This document shows, piece by piece, positions 16,965 through 26,551 of a stretch of 64,000 nucleotides of DNA. Source of the stretch: Flavobacteriales bacterium UBA2306 (GTDB lineage: Bacteria; Bacteroidota; Bacteroidia; Flavobacteriales; Weeksellaceae); NCBI GenBank assembly GCA_002345565.1, contig DDVS01000006.1:73235-137234 (forward strand). The letters are read 5' to 3'. The position numbers and the translations under genes were made by a program. The notes beneath the pieces were generated by a model. The model made no database searches. It worked only from the letters and a program-made list of their open reading frames with translations, and was not told the DNA's origin. Within the stretch, counting starts at the first letter, position 1, and every line of letters starts with the position of its first letter.

Positions 16965-18233
16965 ATGAATGAAGAAATATTACAATACCTTTGGAATTTT
17001 AAGAAATTTCGAAATTTTGATTTTATCTCCACAGACGGAAGGAAACTTGAAATTTTAAAATTTGGAGAATGGAATAAGAATTCTGGACCGGATTTTCTCT
17101 TTGCCAAAATTAAGATTGACGACCTGATTTTTGCAGGCCATATCGAGATTCACACCAAAGCTTCCGATTGGTTTTTTCATAGTCATTCCGGTAATCCGGA
17201 GTTTGGAAATCTCATTCTTCACGCGGTTTATATCAACGATTGCGACATTCCGGAATTAGGTAAACAGAATATTCCAACGCTTGAGCTGAAGAATTATATA
17301 GATGAAGAACTGATTTTGAGACATCAGAATCTGAGCAAAGAACATTCTTTTATCGCTTGTGATGAGTTGTTTGATAAAAATAAAATTCCGCTTTTTTTCC
17401 AGGAAGAAGTTTTGCTCAAAAAGTTGGATGAAAAATCTGAAATTTTCGGGAAATCACTCCTTATCTATCAAAATAATTACGAAGCTGTTTTGTTCCAGAA
17501 CTTGGCTTATACGTTTGGATTGAAGGTGAATGCAGAAATTTTCCTTCAAATGGCAGAAAGTCTGGATTTCTCTATAGTGCAGAAAATCAAACAAAATCCA
17601 ACTCAATTAGAAGCTTTATTTTTCGCAGTCTGTGGCTTTTTGGATGAATTAAAAGATGAAATAATGCAAATCTGGAAACGTGAATTTGATTTCTTAAAAG
17701 TGAAATTTAATTTATCTGATTTTAAAATTCATCCAAAATTCTCCAAACTTCGTCCTCCAAATTTTCCAACTATAAGATTGTCACAATTAGCGAATCTTTA
17801 TCATTCTCAACCTAATCTTTTCTCAAAGTTGATTGAAGCAAAATCAATTGATGTGTTATACAAAATCTTCGAAGATGTGAAAGCTTCAGAATATTGGGAT
17901 AATCGTTACAATTTTGGAAAAATTTCATCGGTTGAGAGCAAAAAATATCTCAGTCACGATTCCATCGATCTAATTATTATCAATACGATTTTGCCTTTGA
18001 AATATTTCTACCATAAAAACCATAATCCGGAAATAGTTGATGATATTTTCGAATTTTATAAGCAGATGAAACCTGAGAAAAATTCAGTTTTGGATGAATG
18101 GAAAAAATTGGGTCTGAAATTCGAAAATGCATTGCAGACTCAGGCATTTCTTTATCAATACAAAGTATTCTGCAATCAGAAAAAATGCTTAAATTGCGGT
18201 ATTGGTTTTCAATTACTGAATAATGATAGATAA
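16965..18233 (+). CDS. DUF2851 family protein
   Basis: A 422-residue protein of the Bacteroidota DUF2851 family: the opening EEILQYLWNFKKF and the block GEWNKNSGPDFLFAKIKIDDLIFAGHIEIHTKASDW are diagnostic. No signal peptide or membrane segment is visible, so it is probably cytosolic. The N-terminal GPDF...GHIEIH pattern resembles nuclease-like folds (acidic residues followed by E-x-H), but no function is established to my knowledge. The stop overlaps the start of the pspC-like gene by 11 bases, implying coupled translation. Confidence 0.85.
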   Translation: MNEEILQYLWNFKKFRNFDFISTDGRKLEILKFGEWNKNSGPDFLFAKIKIDDLIFAGHIEIHTKASDWFFHSHSGNPEFGNLILHAVYINDCDIPELGKQNIPTLELKNYIDEELILRHQNLSKEHSFIACDELFDKNKIPLFFQEEVLLKKLDEKSEIFGKSLLIYQNNYEAVLFQNLAYTFGLKVNAEIFLQMAESLDFSIVQKIKQNPTQLEALFFAVCGFLDELKDEIMQIWKREFDFLKVKFNLSDFKIHPKFSKLRPPNFPTIRLSQLANLYHSQPNLFSKLIEAKSIDVLYKIFEDVKASEYWDNRYNFGKISSVESKKYLSHDSIDLIIINTILPLKYFYHKNHNPEIVDDIFEFYKQMKPEKNSVLDEWKKLGLKFENALQTQAFLYQYKVFCNQKKCLNCGIGFQLLNNDR

Positions 18234-18444
18234 TATTCGCCACAGATTCGAGAGAGAATGGTTTGGAGTTTTGACGAGATACGGAACTAAATTAGGAATT
18301 CCTGTTTCCAAACTGCGTGTTTTTTTTATCTATTCGACATTTGCAACTGCAGGAATTTTTTTTCTAATTTATCTTGGCTTAGGATTTTTTCTTTGGATAA
18401 AAGACTGCATCATTACCAAAAGACCTAGTGTTTTTGATTTGTAG
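18223..18444 (+). CDS. Small PspC-domain membrane protein
   Basis: A 73-residue PspC-type protein. The N-terminal helix (IRHRFEREWFGVLTRYGTKLGIPVSKLRVFFIY) precedes a single strongly hydrophobic segment at about residues 40-60, the usual PspC arrangement. In other bacteria PspC links membrane stress to the phage-shock response; here there is no PspA or PspB nearby, so the role is open. It overlaps the DUF2851 gene by 11 bases. Confidence 0.75.
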   Translation: MIDNIRHRFEREWFGVLTRYGTKLGIPVSKLRVFFIYSTFATAGIFFLIYLGLGFFLWIKDCIITKRPSVFDL

Positions 18445-18464
18445 AAAATATTATTTTACATAAA

Positions 18465-18499
18465 AAATCCGATTGAATTTTCAATCGGATTTATTTTTT
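18465..18499. terminator. Bidirectional intrinsic terminator (pspC-like / sdhB)
   Basis: AAATCCGATTGAA-tt-TTCAATCGGATTT with flanking A- and T-runs, between convergent genes. Confidence 0.87.
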
Positions 18500-18542
18500 A
18501 TAAGAAGTCTAAAATCTGACTTCTGAAATCTAATATCTAATC

Positions 18543-19316
18543 TTAAGAATTAGCTGTAGAAAGGTTTGCTGTAACATATTCTCTGTTCATTCTTGCGATG
18601 TTTTCCAAAGAGATTCCTTTTGGACATTCTACTTCACAAGCTCCGGTATTTGAACAGTTTCCGAATCCTTCTTCGTCCATTGCTTTTACCATATTCAGAA
18701 CTCTTCTTTTCGCTTCTACACGGCCTTGTGGCAATAATGCGAACTGAGATACTTTTGCACCTACAAATAGCATTGCAGAACCGTTTTTACAAGTTGCTAC
18801 ACAAGCTCCACAACCAATACAAGCTGCTGCATCCATTGCTTTGTCTGCATCTTCTTTAGGAACCGGAATTGCGTTTGCATCCAAAGTATTTCCTGAGGTA
18901 TTTACAGACACGAATCCACCTGCAGCCATTACTCTGTCAAATGCACTTCTGTCAACCACCAAATCCTTGATTACCGGAAAAGCAGCACTTCTCCAAGGTT
19001 CGATGTGAATCGTTTCGCCATCTTTGAAATGACGCATATGCAACTGACAAGTCGTGATTCCTGTATCCGGACCGTGCGCTCTACCATTGATGTAAAGGGA
19101 ACACATTCCGCAGATTCCTTCGCGACAGTCGTGGTCAAAAGCAACTGGGTCTTTTCCCTCGTTGATTAACTGCTCGTTTAGGATATCCAACATTTCTAAG
19201 AATGAAGAGTCTGTAGAAACATCAGAAATTTTATAAGTATCGAATTGTCCTTTCGATTTATTATTTTTTTGTCTCCAAATTTTCAGCGTAAGATTTAAGC
19301 CTTTTTTTGCACTCAT
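18543..19316 (-). CDS. sdhB: Succinate dehydrogenase/fumarate reductase iron-sulfur subunit
   Basis: A 257-residue subunit carrying the three Fe-S clusters of complex II. The plant-type 2Fe-2S site is CREGICGMCSLYINGRAHGP...TTC in the first 100 residues; the C-terminal ferredoxin part has CIGCGACVATCKNG and NTGACEVECPKGI for the 4Fe-4S and 3Fe-4S clusters. It passes electrons from SdhA flavin to the menaquinone site near SdhC. It is the last gene of the sdh operon; a non-sdh gene separates it from sdhA. Confidence 0.95.
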   Translation of the reverse strand: MSAKKGLNLTLKIWRQKNNKSKGQFDTYKISDVSTDSSFLEMLDILNEQLINEGKDPVAFDHDCREGICGMCSLYINGRAHGPDTGITTCQLHMRHFKDGETIHIEPWRSAAFPVIKDLVVDRSAFDRVMAAGGFVSVNTSGNTLDANAIPVPKEDADKAMDAAACIGCGACVATCKNGSAMLFVGAKVSQFALLPQGRVEAKRRVLNMVKAMDEEGFGNCSNTGACEVECPKGISLENIARMNREYVTANLSTANS

Positions 19317-19339
19317 TTTTATATATTTTTGAATGGAGA

Positions 19340-19921
19340 TTATTTATTTTTCTCTGGTTTGTCAGCATTTTCAAATTTCATATCTGATGCTAAAACTTTT
19401 ATTTTCTTAGAATTTGAAGCTTTCAAAGCATCATATTTTTCTAAGCCTTTTTTTATATTCTCAGATTTATCATCTGTCTGTGGTGTATAGACTAATTTAT
19501 TCGCACCTTTTACAACTTGATAAAATGTTTTCTTGTCTCTAAACTCAGTTGGATTTAATGGACTAAGACTTACTTGCGCAACAAAAGCTCCCATTTGTCC
19601 TTCAGCATTCAGAACATAAACAGCATTTGGTTCTAGATTAGCCTCAACAAAATCTCTGTTTTCCGAAGCTGCCCAAAATAAATGTTCTCCTGGCTCGCAT
19701 TCATAAACTAAATATTTGAAACCGGACATAGCTCCTAAGAATAAGTCCTTATCATAAAATCTAAAATTTACTAATGGACCAGCACCCGTTCTTAATATAT
19801 AGACCAAAGATTTACCTTCTTGTGGTTTGTCTATTTCTTGCGTCGTAATTTTCTGTGAGTAAGCAGTATTTAATCCGCAAATCAAGATAATTAATAATGT
19901 AATTTTATTTAAAATTTTCAT
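19340..19921 (-). CDS. Exported DUF2846-like protein inserted in the sdh operon
   Basis: From ATG 19921 the product has 193 residues and a signal peptide (MKILNKITLLIILICGLNTAYS). The core (KSLVYILRTGAGPLVNFRFYDKDLFLGAMSGFKYLVYECEPGEHLFWA) resembles the DUF2846 domain, a small beta-sandwich found in envelope lipoproteins; here there is no lipobox Cys. The C-terminus is lysine-rich. It lies on the same strand between sdhA (7-base gap) and sdhB (23-base gap), so it must be expressed with complex II, yet it is not a known subunit. A longer in-frame start at 19972 overlaps sdhA and is unlikely. Confidence 0.75.
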   Translation of the reverse strand: MKILNKITLLIILICGLNTAYSQKITTQEIDKPQEGKSLVYILRTGAGPLVNFRFYDKDLFLGAMSGFKYLVYECEPGEHLFWAASENRDFVEANLEPNAVYVLNAEGQMGAFVAQVSLSPLNPTEFRDKKTFYQVVKGANKLVYTPQTDDKSENIKKGLEKYDALKASNSKKIKVLASDMKFENADKPEKNK

Positions 19922-19928
19922 TGCTGTC

Positions 19929-21938
19929 TTATTTGTAACTTCTAGCTTTAACTTCAATGTTCTCATACACAAGGTCTTCTTTGTGTACTACAGATTGATT
20001 GATGTCCATACCTTTGTATTCCCAGGCAGCAACGTATTTGTAATTCACATCATCACGTTCTGCTTCTCCATCCGGAGTAGAGTGGTCTTCACGGAAGTGT
20101 CCTCCACAAGATTCGTTTCTGTTAAGCGCATCGATTGCCATCAATTGTCCTAATTCCAAGAAATCGGCAACTCTGAAAGCTTTTTCCAATTCAGGATTCA
20201 AGTTATCAGCTTCACCCGGCACTTTTACATTTTTCCAGAAATCATTCCTAACTTCTTCTATCTCTTTGATGGCTTCTCTCAAACCTTCAGGTGTTCTTCC
20301 CATTCCTACTTTGTTCCACATAATGTGTCCCAATTGTTTGTGGAAATGGTCAACAGAGTGAGTTCCTTTGTTATTAAGGAAGAAATCGATTTTATCTTTA
20401 ATTCCTTTTTCAGCCTCATCAAATGCTGCTGAATCAGTTGGGATTTTACCAGTTCTAATGTCTGCAGAAAGATAATCTGCAATCGTGTAAGGTAATACAA
20501 AATATCCGTCTGCCAAACCTTGCATCAAAGCAGAAGCTCCTAATCTGTTAGCGCCGTGGTCTGAGAAGTTAGCTTCTCCGATTACGAAACAACCAGGGAT
20601 TGTAGATTGTAAGTTATAATCAACCCAAACACCTCCCATTGTATAGTGAACCGCAGGATAGATTTTCATAGGTGTTTTATAAGGATCGTCTGCTGTGATT
20701 TTCTCATACATCTGGAAAAGGTTTCCGTACTTTTCCTCTACCCATTTTTTACCAAGTTCATAAATCTGCTGATCTGTAGGGTTATGGATATGTTTTTCAA
20801 TAGCCGCTTCTTTTCCTTTTTTCATAATTTCTGTAGAGAAATCCAGAAAAACGCCTTCTTTGGTATCGTTATTTTCTATACCGAAACCGGCATCACATCG
20901 TTCTTTTCCAGCTCTGGAAGCAACGTCTCTTGGAACTAAATTTCCGAAAGCAGGATATCTTCTTTCCAGATAGTAATCTCTGTCCTCTTCTTTGATGTTC
21001 TCGGCTCTCAGTTTTCCTTCACGAATAGCGACAGCATCTTCAATCTTTTTAGGAACCCAGATTCTTCCTGAATTTCGAAGAGATTCTGACATTAGTGTCA
21101 ATTTTGATTGTTGTGTTCCGTGAACAGGAATACAAGTCGGGTGAATCTGTACGAAACAAGGATTTGCGAAATATGCTCCTTTTTTGTGGATTTTCCACGC
21201 GGCAGAAACATTGGAGCCCATTGCGTTTGTGGAAAGGAAATATACGTTCCCGTAACCTCCAGAAGCAATGACTACGGCGTGTGCAGAATGTCTTTCGATT
21301 TCACCAGTTACAAGATTTCTTGCGATGATTCCTCTTGCTTTTCCATCAACGATTACTAAGTCTAGCATCTCGTGACGGTTATACATCTTGATTCTACCTT
21401 TACCGATTTGACGGCTCATTGCAGAATATGCTCCTAATAATAACTGCTGACCAGTTTGTCCTTTTGCGTAAAAAGTTCTTTTTACCTGAACTCCACCAAA
21501 TGAACGGTTATCTAATTGACCGCCGTACTCACGTCCAAAAGGAACACCTTGAGCAACACATTGGTCGATAATATTTGCAGAAACTTCAGCTAATCTGTAA
21601 ACGTTAGCTTCTCTTGCACGGTAATCTCCACCTTTGATGGTGTCGTAGAACAATCTGTAAGTTGAGTCACCATCACCTTGATAATTCTTAGCGGCGTTGA
21701 TACCTCCTTGAGCTGCAATCGAGTGTGCTCTTCTTGGAGAATCCTGATAACAGAATGCTTTTACGTTGTATCCTTGTTCAGCAAGAGTTGCAGCAGCAGA
21801 ACCACCAGCTAATCCTGTTCCAACAATGATAATATCTATTTTGTCTCGGTTGTTTGGCGCAACCAAGTTCATATGGTCTTTATGATTTTTCCATTTGTCC
21901 TTAAGCGGACCGTGAGGAATTTTTGAATCTAAACTCAT
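19929..21938 (-). CDS. sdhA: Succinate dehydrogenase/fumarate reductase flavoprotein subunit
   Basis: A 669-residue FAD protein. The dinucleotide-binding motif IIVGTGLAGGSAAATLAEQG is near residue 37, the covalent-FAD segment SIAAQGGINAAKN follows near residue 72, and the dicarboxylate-binding HPTCIP (near 265) and SLRNSGRIWVPK are present. The sequence is of the long type found with a single large cytochrome b subunit, as in Bacteroidota and Wolinella. It oxidises succinate to fumarate (or the reverse) on the cytoplasmic face of the membrane. Confidence 0.95.
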   Translation of the reverse strand: MSLDSKIPHGPLKDKWKNHKDHMNLVAPNNRDKIDIIIVGTGLAGGSAAATLAEQGYNVKAFCYQDSPRRAHSIAAQGGINAAKNYQGDGDSTYRLFYDTIKGGDYRAREANVYRLAEVSANIIDQCVAQGVPFGREYGGQLDNRSFGGVQVKRTFYAKGQTGQQLLLGAYSAMSRQIGKGRIKMYNRHEMLDLVIVDGKARGIIARNLVTGEIERHSAHAVVIASGGYGNVYFLSTNAMGSNVSAAWKIHKKGAYFANPCFVQIHPTCIPVHGTQQSKLTLMSESLRNSGRIWVPKKIEDAVAIREGKLRAENIKEEDRDYYLERRYPAFGNLVPRDVASRAGKERCDAGFGIENNDTKEGVFLDFSTEIMKKGKEAAIEKHIHNPTDQQIYELGKKWVEEKYGNLFQMYEKITADDPYKTPMKIYPAVHYTMGGVWVDYNLQSTIPGCFVIGEANFSDHGANRLGASALMQGLADGYFVLPYTIADYLSADIRTGKIPTDSAAFDEAEKGIKDKIDFFLNNKGTHSVDHFHKQLGHIMWNKVGMGRTPEGLREAIKEIEEVRNDFWKNVKVPGEADNLNPELEKAFRVADFLELGQLMAIDALNRNESCGGHFREDHSTPDGEAERDDVNYKYVAAWEYKGMDINQSVVHKEDLVYENIEVKARSYK

Positions 21939-21951
21939 AATTTACTTTTTA

Positions 21952-22611
21952 TTATTGAGTAACGAAGTGAAAAATTGCAATAATGATGAACCCAAGTGGA
22001 ATCAAGATAGAATACCAAGTTCCGAAAGCTTTGATAACAGGCGTGTACTTTGGATGTCTTGCTCCAATAGATTGGAAAGAAGACTGGAATCCGTGTGCTA
22101 AGTGCAAACCTAATAATACAAAAGCAATGACATAAAGAGCAACTCTCCAAATATCGTGGAATTTGTGGTGCAATTCTTCCCAATATCTCAATTCGTCAGG
22201 ATTATTGCCTTGGATATACTTGTAGCTAATCTCTGGAATCCAGAAATCGTAGAAGTGTAAAGCAATGAAGGCTAAAACTACAGCTCCGGAAATAATCATA
22301 TTTCTAGACATCCAAGTAGAATTTGCAGAACCGTTGTTCATTGCATATTTTACAGGTCTTGCTTGGTTGTTCTTGATTTCCAGAACAAAGCCCATTACAA
22401 AGTGGAAAACTACAGCAAAAACCAATATCGGCTGCATCACAAACTGGACTGCCGGGTTGTATCCCATAAAATGAGATGCTGCATTGAAACCGTCTTCACT
22501 AAAGACCGAAATCATATTGGTGGACAAGTGCATCACCAAAAAAATCAGCAAGAACATTGCTGAAAGTGCCATAGCATATTTTCTTCCTATAGAAGATGTA
22601 ATACCAGCCAT
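21952..22611 (-). CDS. sdhC: Succinate dehydrogenase cytochrome b subunit (di-heme b558 type)
   Basis: A 219-residue membrane anchor with five predicted transmembrane helices and several histidines in helices (for example MHLSTN, FHFVMG, ALHFYDFW, GLHLAHGFQS), fitting the di-heme cytochrome b of single-anchor complex II. It binds menaquinone and the hemes. It is the first gene of the operon and is followed 13 bases later by sdhA. Confidence 0.92.
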   Translation of the reverse strand: MAGITSSIGRKYAMALSAMFLLIFLVMHLSTNMISVFSEDGFNAASHFMGYNPAVQFVMQPILVFAVVFHFVMGFVLEIKNNQARPVKYAMNNGSANSTWMSRNMIISGAVVLAFIALHFYDFWIPEISYKYIQGNNPDELRYWEELHHKFHDIWRVALYVIAFVLLGLHLAHGFQSSFQSIGARHPKYTPVIKAFGTWYSILIPLGFIIIAIFHFVTQ

Positions 22612-22635
22612 AATTCTATGTTATTTGAATTTCCA

Positions 22636-22664
22636 CAAAATTAAAAAAATGTTAACTAAGTCAA
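22636..22664 (-). promoter_or_regulatory. Promoter of the sdh operon
   Basis: On the minus strand TTG (22664-22662), 18 bases, then TAATTTTG (22643-22636), a full match to the Bacteroidota sigma-A consensus, 25 bases upstream of sdhC. Confidence 0.7.
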
Positions 22665-22726
22665 CTCTGAGAAATGTCAGAAAAATACAGTTTGTAATCT
22701 TTCTAAATAGTGTTTTGTGTAGATAT

Positions 22727-22759
22727 AAAAATGGCTGCCTTGGTATAGGTAGCCATTTT
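22727..22759 (-). terminator. Intrinsic terminator of rpoN
   Basis: Complementary AAAATGGCT/AGCCATTTT arms just after the rpoN stop, followed by a short T-run on the minus strand. Confidence 0.75.
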
Positions 22760-22761
22760 AT

Positions 22762-24225
22762 TTAAAGTTCTTTTCTAAGTCTTGCAACCGGGATATTTAG
22801 TTGTTCACGGTATTTTGCGATGGTTCTTCTTGCAATATTGTAGCCTTTTTCTTTCAGGATTCCTACAAGAGCGTCGTCTGTATAAGGTTTTCTCTTGTTT
22901 TCTTTATCAATCGCTTCCTGGAGGTGAGTTTTGATTTCTTTCGTAGAAACTTCTTCTCCGTCATCATTGGTTAATGAATCTGAGAATAAATTTTTCAAAT
23001 AAACAATTCCGTTCGGTGTGTCGGCGTATTTGCTTTTCACAACTCTGGAAATTGTAGAAATATCAAAACCTGTAATATCTGCCACATCTTTCAGGATCAT
23101 CGGTTTGATGTTCTTATCATCCCCAGTTAAGAAGTAATCTTTCTGAAGTTTTACAATCGCAGTAATAGTTTGCAAAAGTGTATTCTGTCGTTGATTAATA
23201 GCATCGATGTACCATTTCGCAGCGTCTAATTTTTGCTTGATGAAAAGTGCAGCTTGCTTGTGTTCTGCAGATTTTTTATCGTTAGAATAAGTGGAAAGAA
23301 TTTCTTTGTATTCATCGGAAACTCTTAATGTTGGAGCGTTTTTGTTGTTTAAAGATGGTGTTACTTGTCCGTCTTTTACCTGGATTACAAAATCCGGAAT
23401 AATTTCTTGGTTGATGGTAATGGTTTGCGTATCAAAGTTTCCTCCCACTTTTGGTGAAAGTCTTGAGATTTCGTCTAAAGCATCCCGTAAATCCTCCTCT
23501 TCAATATCGTATTTTTGAATAATTTTATTGTAATGCTTATTGGCAAGTGCGTCAAATTGATTTCTAAGAATATTTCCGGCTAAAATTATGGTGGGATTTG
23601 AGCTTACTTTTTTCTCGATTTGTAAAAGCAGACATTCTCTCAAATCTCTTGCACCAACACCTGGAGGGTCTAGTTTCTGGACATAATTTTCCAAAATATC
23701 GGTGACTTTTTCAAGATTGGTGTAAATGCCTTGCGAAAATGCCAAGTCGTCAACAATAGACTTTATTTCTCTTCTAAGGTAGCCGTCTGTATCAAGATTT
23801 CCAATAATATATTCGGCAATTTTTAAATCTTCTTCATCGATATTAGAAAGCCTGATTTGTTCCAGAAGATAATCATAAAGCGTTTGCCCTTCTGTTAATA
23901 AAGATTGGTTATCAAATTCTTCATCATCTGCAGAGTAGTTACTGCTGGCTGTTTTGTAGCTTGGTTCGTCGTCATAGAGGTATTCGTCAACATCAAAATC
24001 TGTTTCGATGCTTTCGTTGCCTTCATTTTCATATTCTTCATCGGCTTTAGAATAGTCATCTTCTGAGTTTTCATCTGCTACTTTCTCAAGAGCAGGATTT
24101 TCTTCCAGTTCTCTTTCTAGTTCTTCTTCGAATTCTAATGTATGCAACTGGATTAGCTTCATCAACTGGATTTGTTGTGGCGCTAATTTCTGACCCAATT
24201 TTAGCTGTAGATTTTGCTTTAGCAT
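22762..24225 (-). CDS. rpoN: RNA polymerase sigma-54 factor
   Basis: A 487-residue sigma-54. The Gln-rich N-terminal region I (LKQNLQLKLGQKLAPQQIQLMKLIQL) binds activators, an acidic region II follows at about residues 40-100, then the core-binding domain, and the C-terminal RpoN box ARRTIAKYREQL near residue 464 recognises the -24 element. It directs transcription that needs AAA+ enhancer-binding proteins, none of which lies in this window. It is a single gene with its own terminator. Confidence 0.96.
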   Translation of the reverse strand: MLKQNLQLKLGQKLAPQQIQLMKLIQLHTLEFEEELERELEENPALEKVADENSEDDYSKADEEYENEGNESIETDFDVDEYLYDDEPSYKTASSNYSADDEEFDNQSLLTEGQTLYDYLLEQIRLSNIDEEDLKIAEYIIGNLDTDGYLRREIKSIVDDLAFSQGIYTNLEKVTDILENYVQKLDPPGVGARDLRECLLLQIEKKVSSNPTIILAGNILRNQFDALANKHYNKIIQKYDIEEEDLRDALDEISRLSPKVGGNFDTQTITINQEIIPDFVIQVKDGQVTPSLNNKNAPTLRVSDEYKEILSTYSNDKKSAEHKQAALFIKQKLDAAKWYIDAINQRQNTLLQTITAIVKLQKDYFLTGDDKNIKPMILKDVADITGFDISTISRVVKSKYADTPNGIVYLKNLFSDSLTNDDGEEVSTKEIKTHLQEAIDKENKRKPYTDDALVGILKEKGYNIARRTIAKYREQLNIPVARLRKEL

Positions 24226-24328
24226 AGTTTAGTTGTTAATAACTGAATTATTTTTCACGAAATTATAAAAATATTTTTTAAAAACAATAAGTTTAGCACG
24301 ATTTTTGATGTAGTGTTTTAAATAATAA

Positions 24329-24357
24329 AAAACCTTCAGATTTTTTCTGAAGGTTTT
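24329..24357 (-). terminator. Intrinsic terminator of the M13 peptidase gene
   Basis: AAAACCTTCAGA and TCTGAAGGTTTT form a twelve-base-pair stem; Ts follow on the minus strand. Confidence 0.87.
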
Positions 24358-24363
24358 GTTTTT

Positions 24364-26445
24364 TTACCAAATTTTAATTCTGTTTTCTGGCGCAACATAT
24401 AGTTTATCTCCAGGTTTTACATCAAAAGCTTTTTGGAATGCTTCCATATTAACCAAAGGTCCGAAACTTCTAAAGTATCCTGGCGAGTGCGGGTCAGTTT
24501 TGACTTGGTTGGTCATATATTTATCAGTAGATTTGGTTCTCCAGACGGTTGCCCAGCTCATAAAGAACCTTTGATCTTGTGTCAATCCGCTGATTTCCCC
24601 AGGATTTCCGTGGTCTTTCAGATACATTTGTAAAGCCGTGTAAGCCACATTAATTCCACCCAAGTCTCCAATGTTTTCTCCGCTGGTAAATTTTCCATTC
24701 ACGAAACTTCCTTTCACGGGTTCGTATTTGTCATATTGCGCAGCCAGTTGTCCTACTTTTGCGTCAAAGTTTTTTCTGTCGCTTTCTGTCCACCAATTAT
24801 TTAGGTTTCCGTCGCCGTCAAACCTCGAACCGCTGTCATCAAATCCGTGAGAAATCTCGTGACCGATAACACCACCAATTCCTCCGAAGTTAACCGCAGG
24901 ATCAGCATTAAAACTGAAAAATGGAGGTTGCAGAATCGCAGCAGGGAAAACAATCTCGTTGTTAGAAGAACTATAATAAGCATTTACAGTTTGCGGTGAC
25001 ATTCCCCATTCTGTTTTGTCGACAGGTTTTCCAACTTTGTCTAAGTTTTTGGCATAATTCCACTCAGAGATTTTCTCAATGTTGTTGTAGTAAGTTCCAC
25101 CGTTGGAAGCCAATTGAAGATTTAATTTAGAATAATCTTTCCATTTGTCAGGATAAGCAATCTTCACTTTGAATTTGGCTAATTTTTCTAATGCTTTCTC
25201 TTTCGTCACAGGCGACATCCATTCCAGATTTTCTATGTGTAATTTGAAAGATTTTTTGATGTAATCTACATAAGTTTCCATCTTTTGTTTCGCTTCTGCA
25301 GGGAAATATTTCTCAACATAAAGTTTTCCAAAAGCTTCTCCCAAAACGCCATTAATCACACCAAGTCCACGTTTTTCCATAGAACGTTGTTCTTGCTGAC
25401 CTTGCAGATACTTGGAATAAAAATCAAAACGGATATTATCAAGATTCTGGTCAAGATTTCCGGCGTTGCTATTCAAAAGGTCATATTTCATATAGTCTTT
25501 GATAAGGCCGATGTTTTTATCGGTCATCCAGGAATCCATATTTTGATAATATTTTAATTCTCCAATAATCACTTTGTCTGTGTTAACGCCAACTGTTTTT
25601 AGATAATCAGGAAGATTAACATTTTTTACTAATGGTTTTAATTCCTCAACAGTTTTGGGATTATAACGTAAATTCGCATCACGTCCTTGTTCCAAAGTCA
25701 AAAGGTCTTGAGCTAATTTCTTTTCAAAATCTACAATTTTTTGAGCAGTTGCATCCGGTGTTTTATTTCCGAGGACAGTTTCCAGTTTAGCAACGTAACC
25801 TTTGTATTCTTCTAAAGTTTTTGTGTTGGCTTCATTCACTTTTTGATAGTAATCTTTCCCCAAACCAAGGCTTGGTCCGCCAAGATAAACCGCGTTCATA
25901 TTAGAGTTTTTCATATCTGCGCCCACTCTCCATCCATAAAAAGGGTTGTCGCCAGAAGGTGTAGCTTCGATGAGATATTTCTGCAAATCTTTTACGTTTT
26001 TAATCGCATCGATTTTAGCTAATTGAGATTTGATAGGATTGATTCCTTCCGCATTTCTCTTATTCCAATCGATGAAAGTTCCGTAAAGTGCCTGAATTTT
26101 TTCGCCTTCAGAATTAGAACTGAATTTTTCCGAAAGAATTTTATTTAAAATATCCAGTGACGCGACATCTACATCTTCTCTCAAAGCATTAAAAGAACCC
26201 CAGCTTGGTTTATCCGAAGGAATCACCGCGGTTTTCATCCAGCCTCCATTAACATAATTATAGAAATCATCCTGAGGTCTTACAGATTTGTCCATATAAG
26301 AAATATTAAGCCCTTCTTCTTTGATTTCCTTTGGCGCTTCTACTTCTTTTTTAGGCTCTTCTACTTGAGTTTTCTGTGATGTAGAGCAAGATTCCAAATA
26401 AAATGTTGCTGCAACAGTCAAGATGTAAACACTGATTTTTTTCAT
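24364..26445 (-). CDS. M13 (neprilysin-like) zinc metallopeptidase, lipoprotein
   Basis: A 693-residue M13 peptidase. It has a lipoprotein signal (YILTVAATFYLESC, Cys near residue 20), a spacer rich in Lys/Glu, then the M13 N-terminal and catalytic domains. The zinc site is IGHEISHGFDD, the third ligand lies in GENIGDLGG, and NAYYSSSNNEIVFPAAIL is the substrate-binding segment. Such enzymes cut short peptides outside the inner membrane. All catalytic residues are present. It is a single gene. Confidence 0.93.
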   Translation of the reverse strand: MKKISVYILTVAATFYLESCSTSQKTQVEEPKKEVEAPKEIKEEGLNISYMDKSVRPQDDFYNYVNGGWMKTAVIPSDKPSWGSFNALREDVDVASLDILNKILSEKFSSNSEGEKIQALYGTFIDWNKRNAEGINPIKSQLAKIDAIKNVKDLQKYLIEATPSGDNPFYGWRVGADMKNSNMNAVYLGGPSLGLGKDYYQKVNEANTKTLEEYKGYVAKLETVLGNKTPDATAQKIVDFEKKLAQDLLTLEQGRDANLRYNPKTVEELKPLVKNVNLPDYLKTVGVNTDKVIIGELKYYQNMDSWMTDKNIGLIKDYMKYDLLNSNAGNLDQNLDNIRFDFYSKYLQGQQEQRSMEKRGLGVINGVLGEAFGKLYVEKYFPAEAKQKMETYVDYIKKSFKLHIENLEWMSPVTKEKALEKLAKFKVKIAYPDKWKDYSKLNLQLASNGGTYYNNIEKISEWNYAKNLDKVGKPVDKTEWGMSPQTVNAYYSSSNNEIVFPAAILQPPFFSFNADPAVNFGGIGGVIGHEISHGFDDSGSRFDGDGNLNNWWTESDRKNFDAKVGQLAAQYDKYEPVKGSFVNGKFTSGENIGDLGGINVAYTALQMYLKDHGNPGEISGLTQDQRFFMSWATVWRTKSTDKYMTNQVKTDPHSPGYFRSFGPLVNMEAFQKAFDVKPGDKLYVAPENRIKIW

Positions 26446-26510
26446 TGAGATTTATTTTAATACTTTCAAATTTATGGAATTTAATTTTTTCCTGAGCTTT
26501 TATCAATAAA

Positions 26511-26537
26511 AAATCCCACTCAATAAGAATGGGATTT
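26511..26537 (-). terminator. Intrinsic terminator of the toxin-antitoxin pair
   Basis: AAATCCCA and TGGGATTT arms around a twelve-base loop, followed by Ts on the minus strand. Confidence 0.65.
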
Positions 26538-26551
26538 GAGTATTTTTAAAT

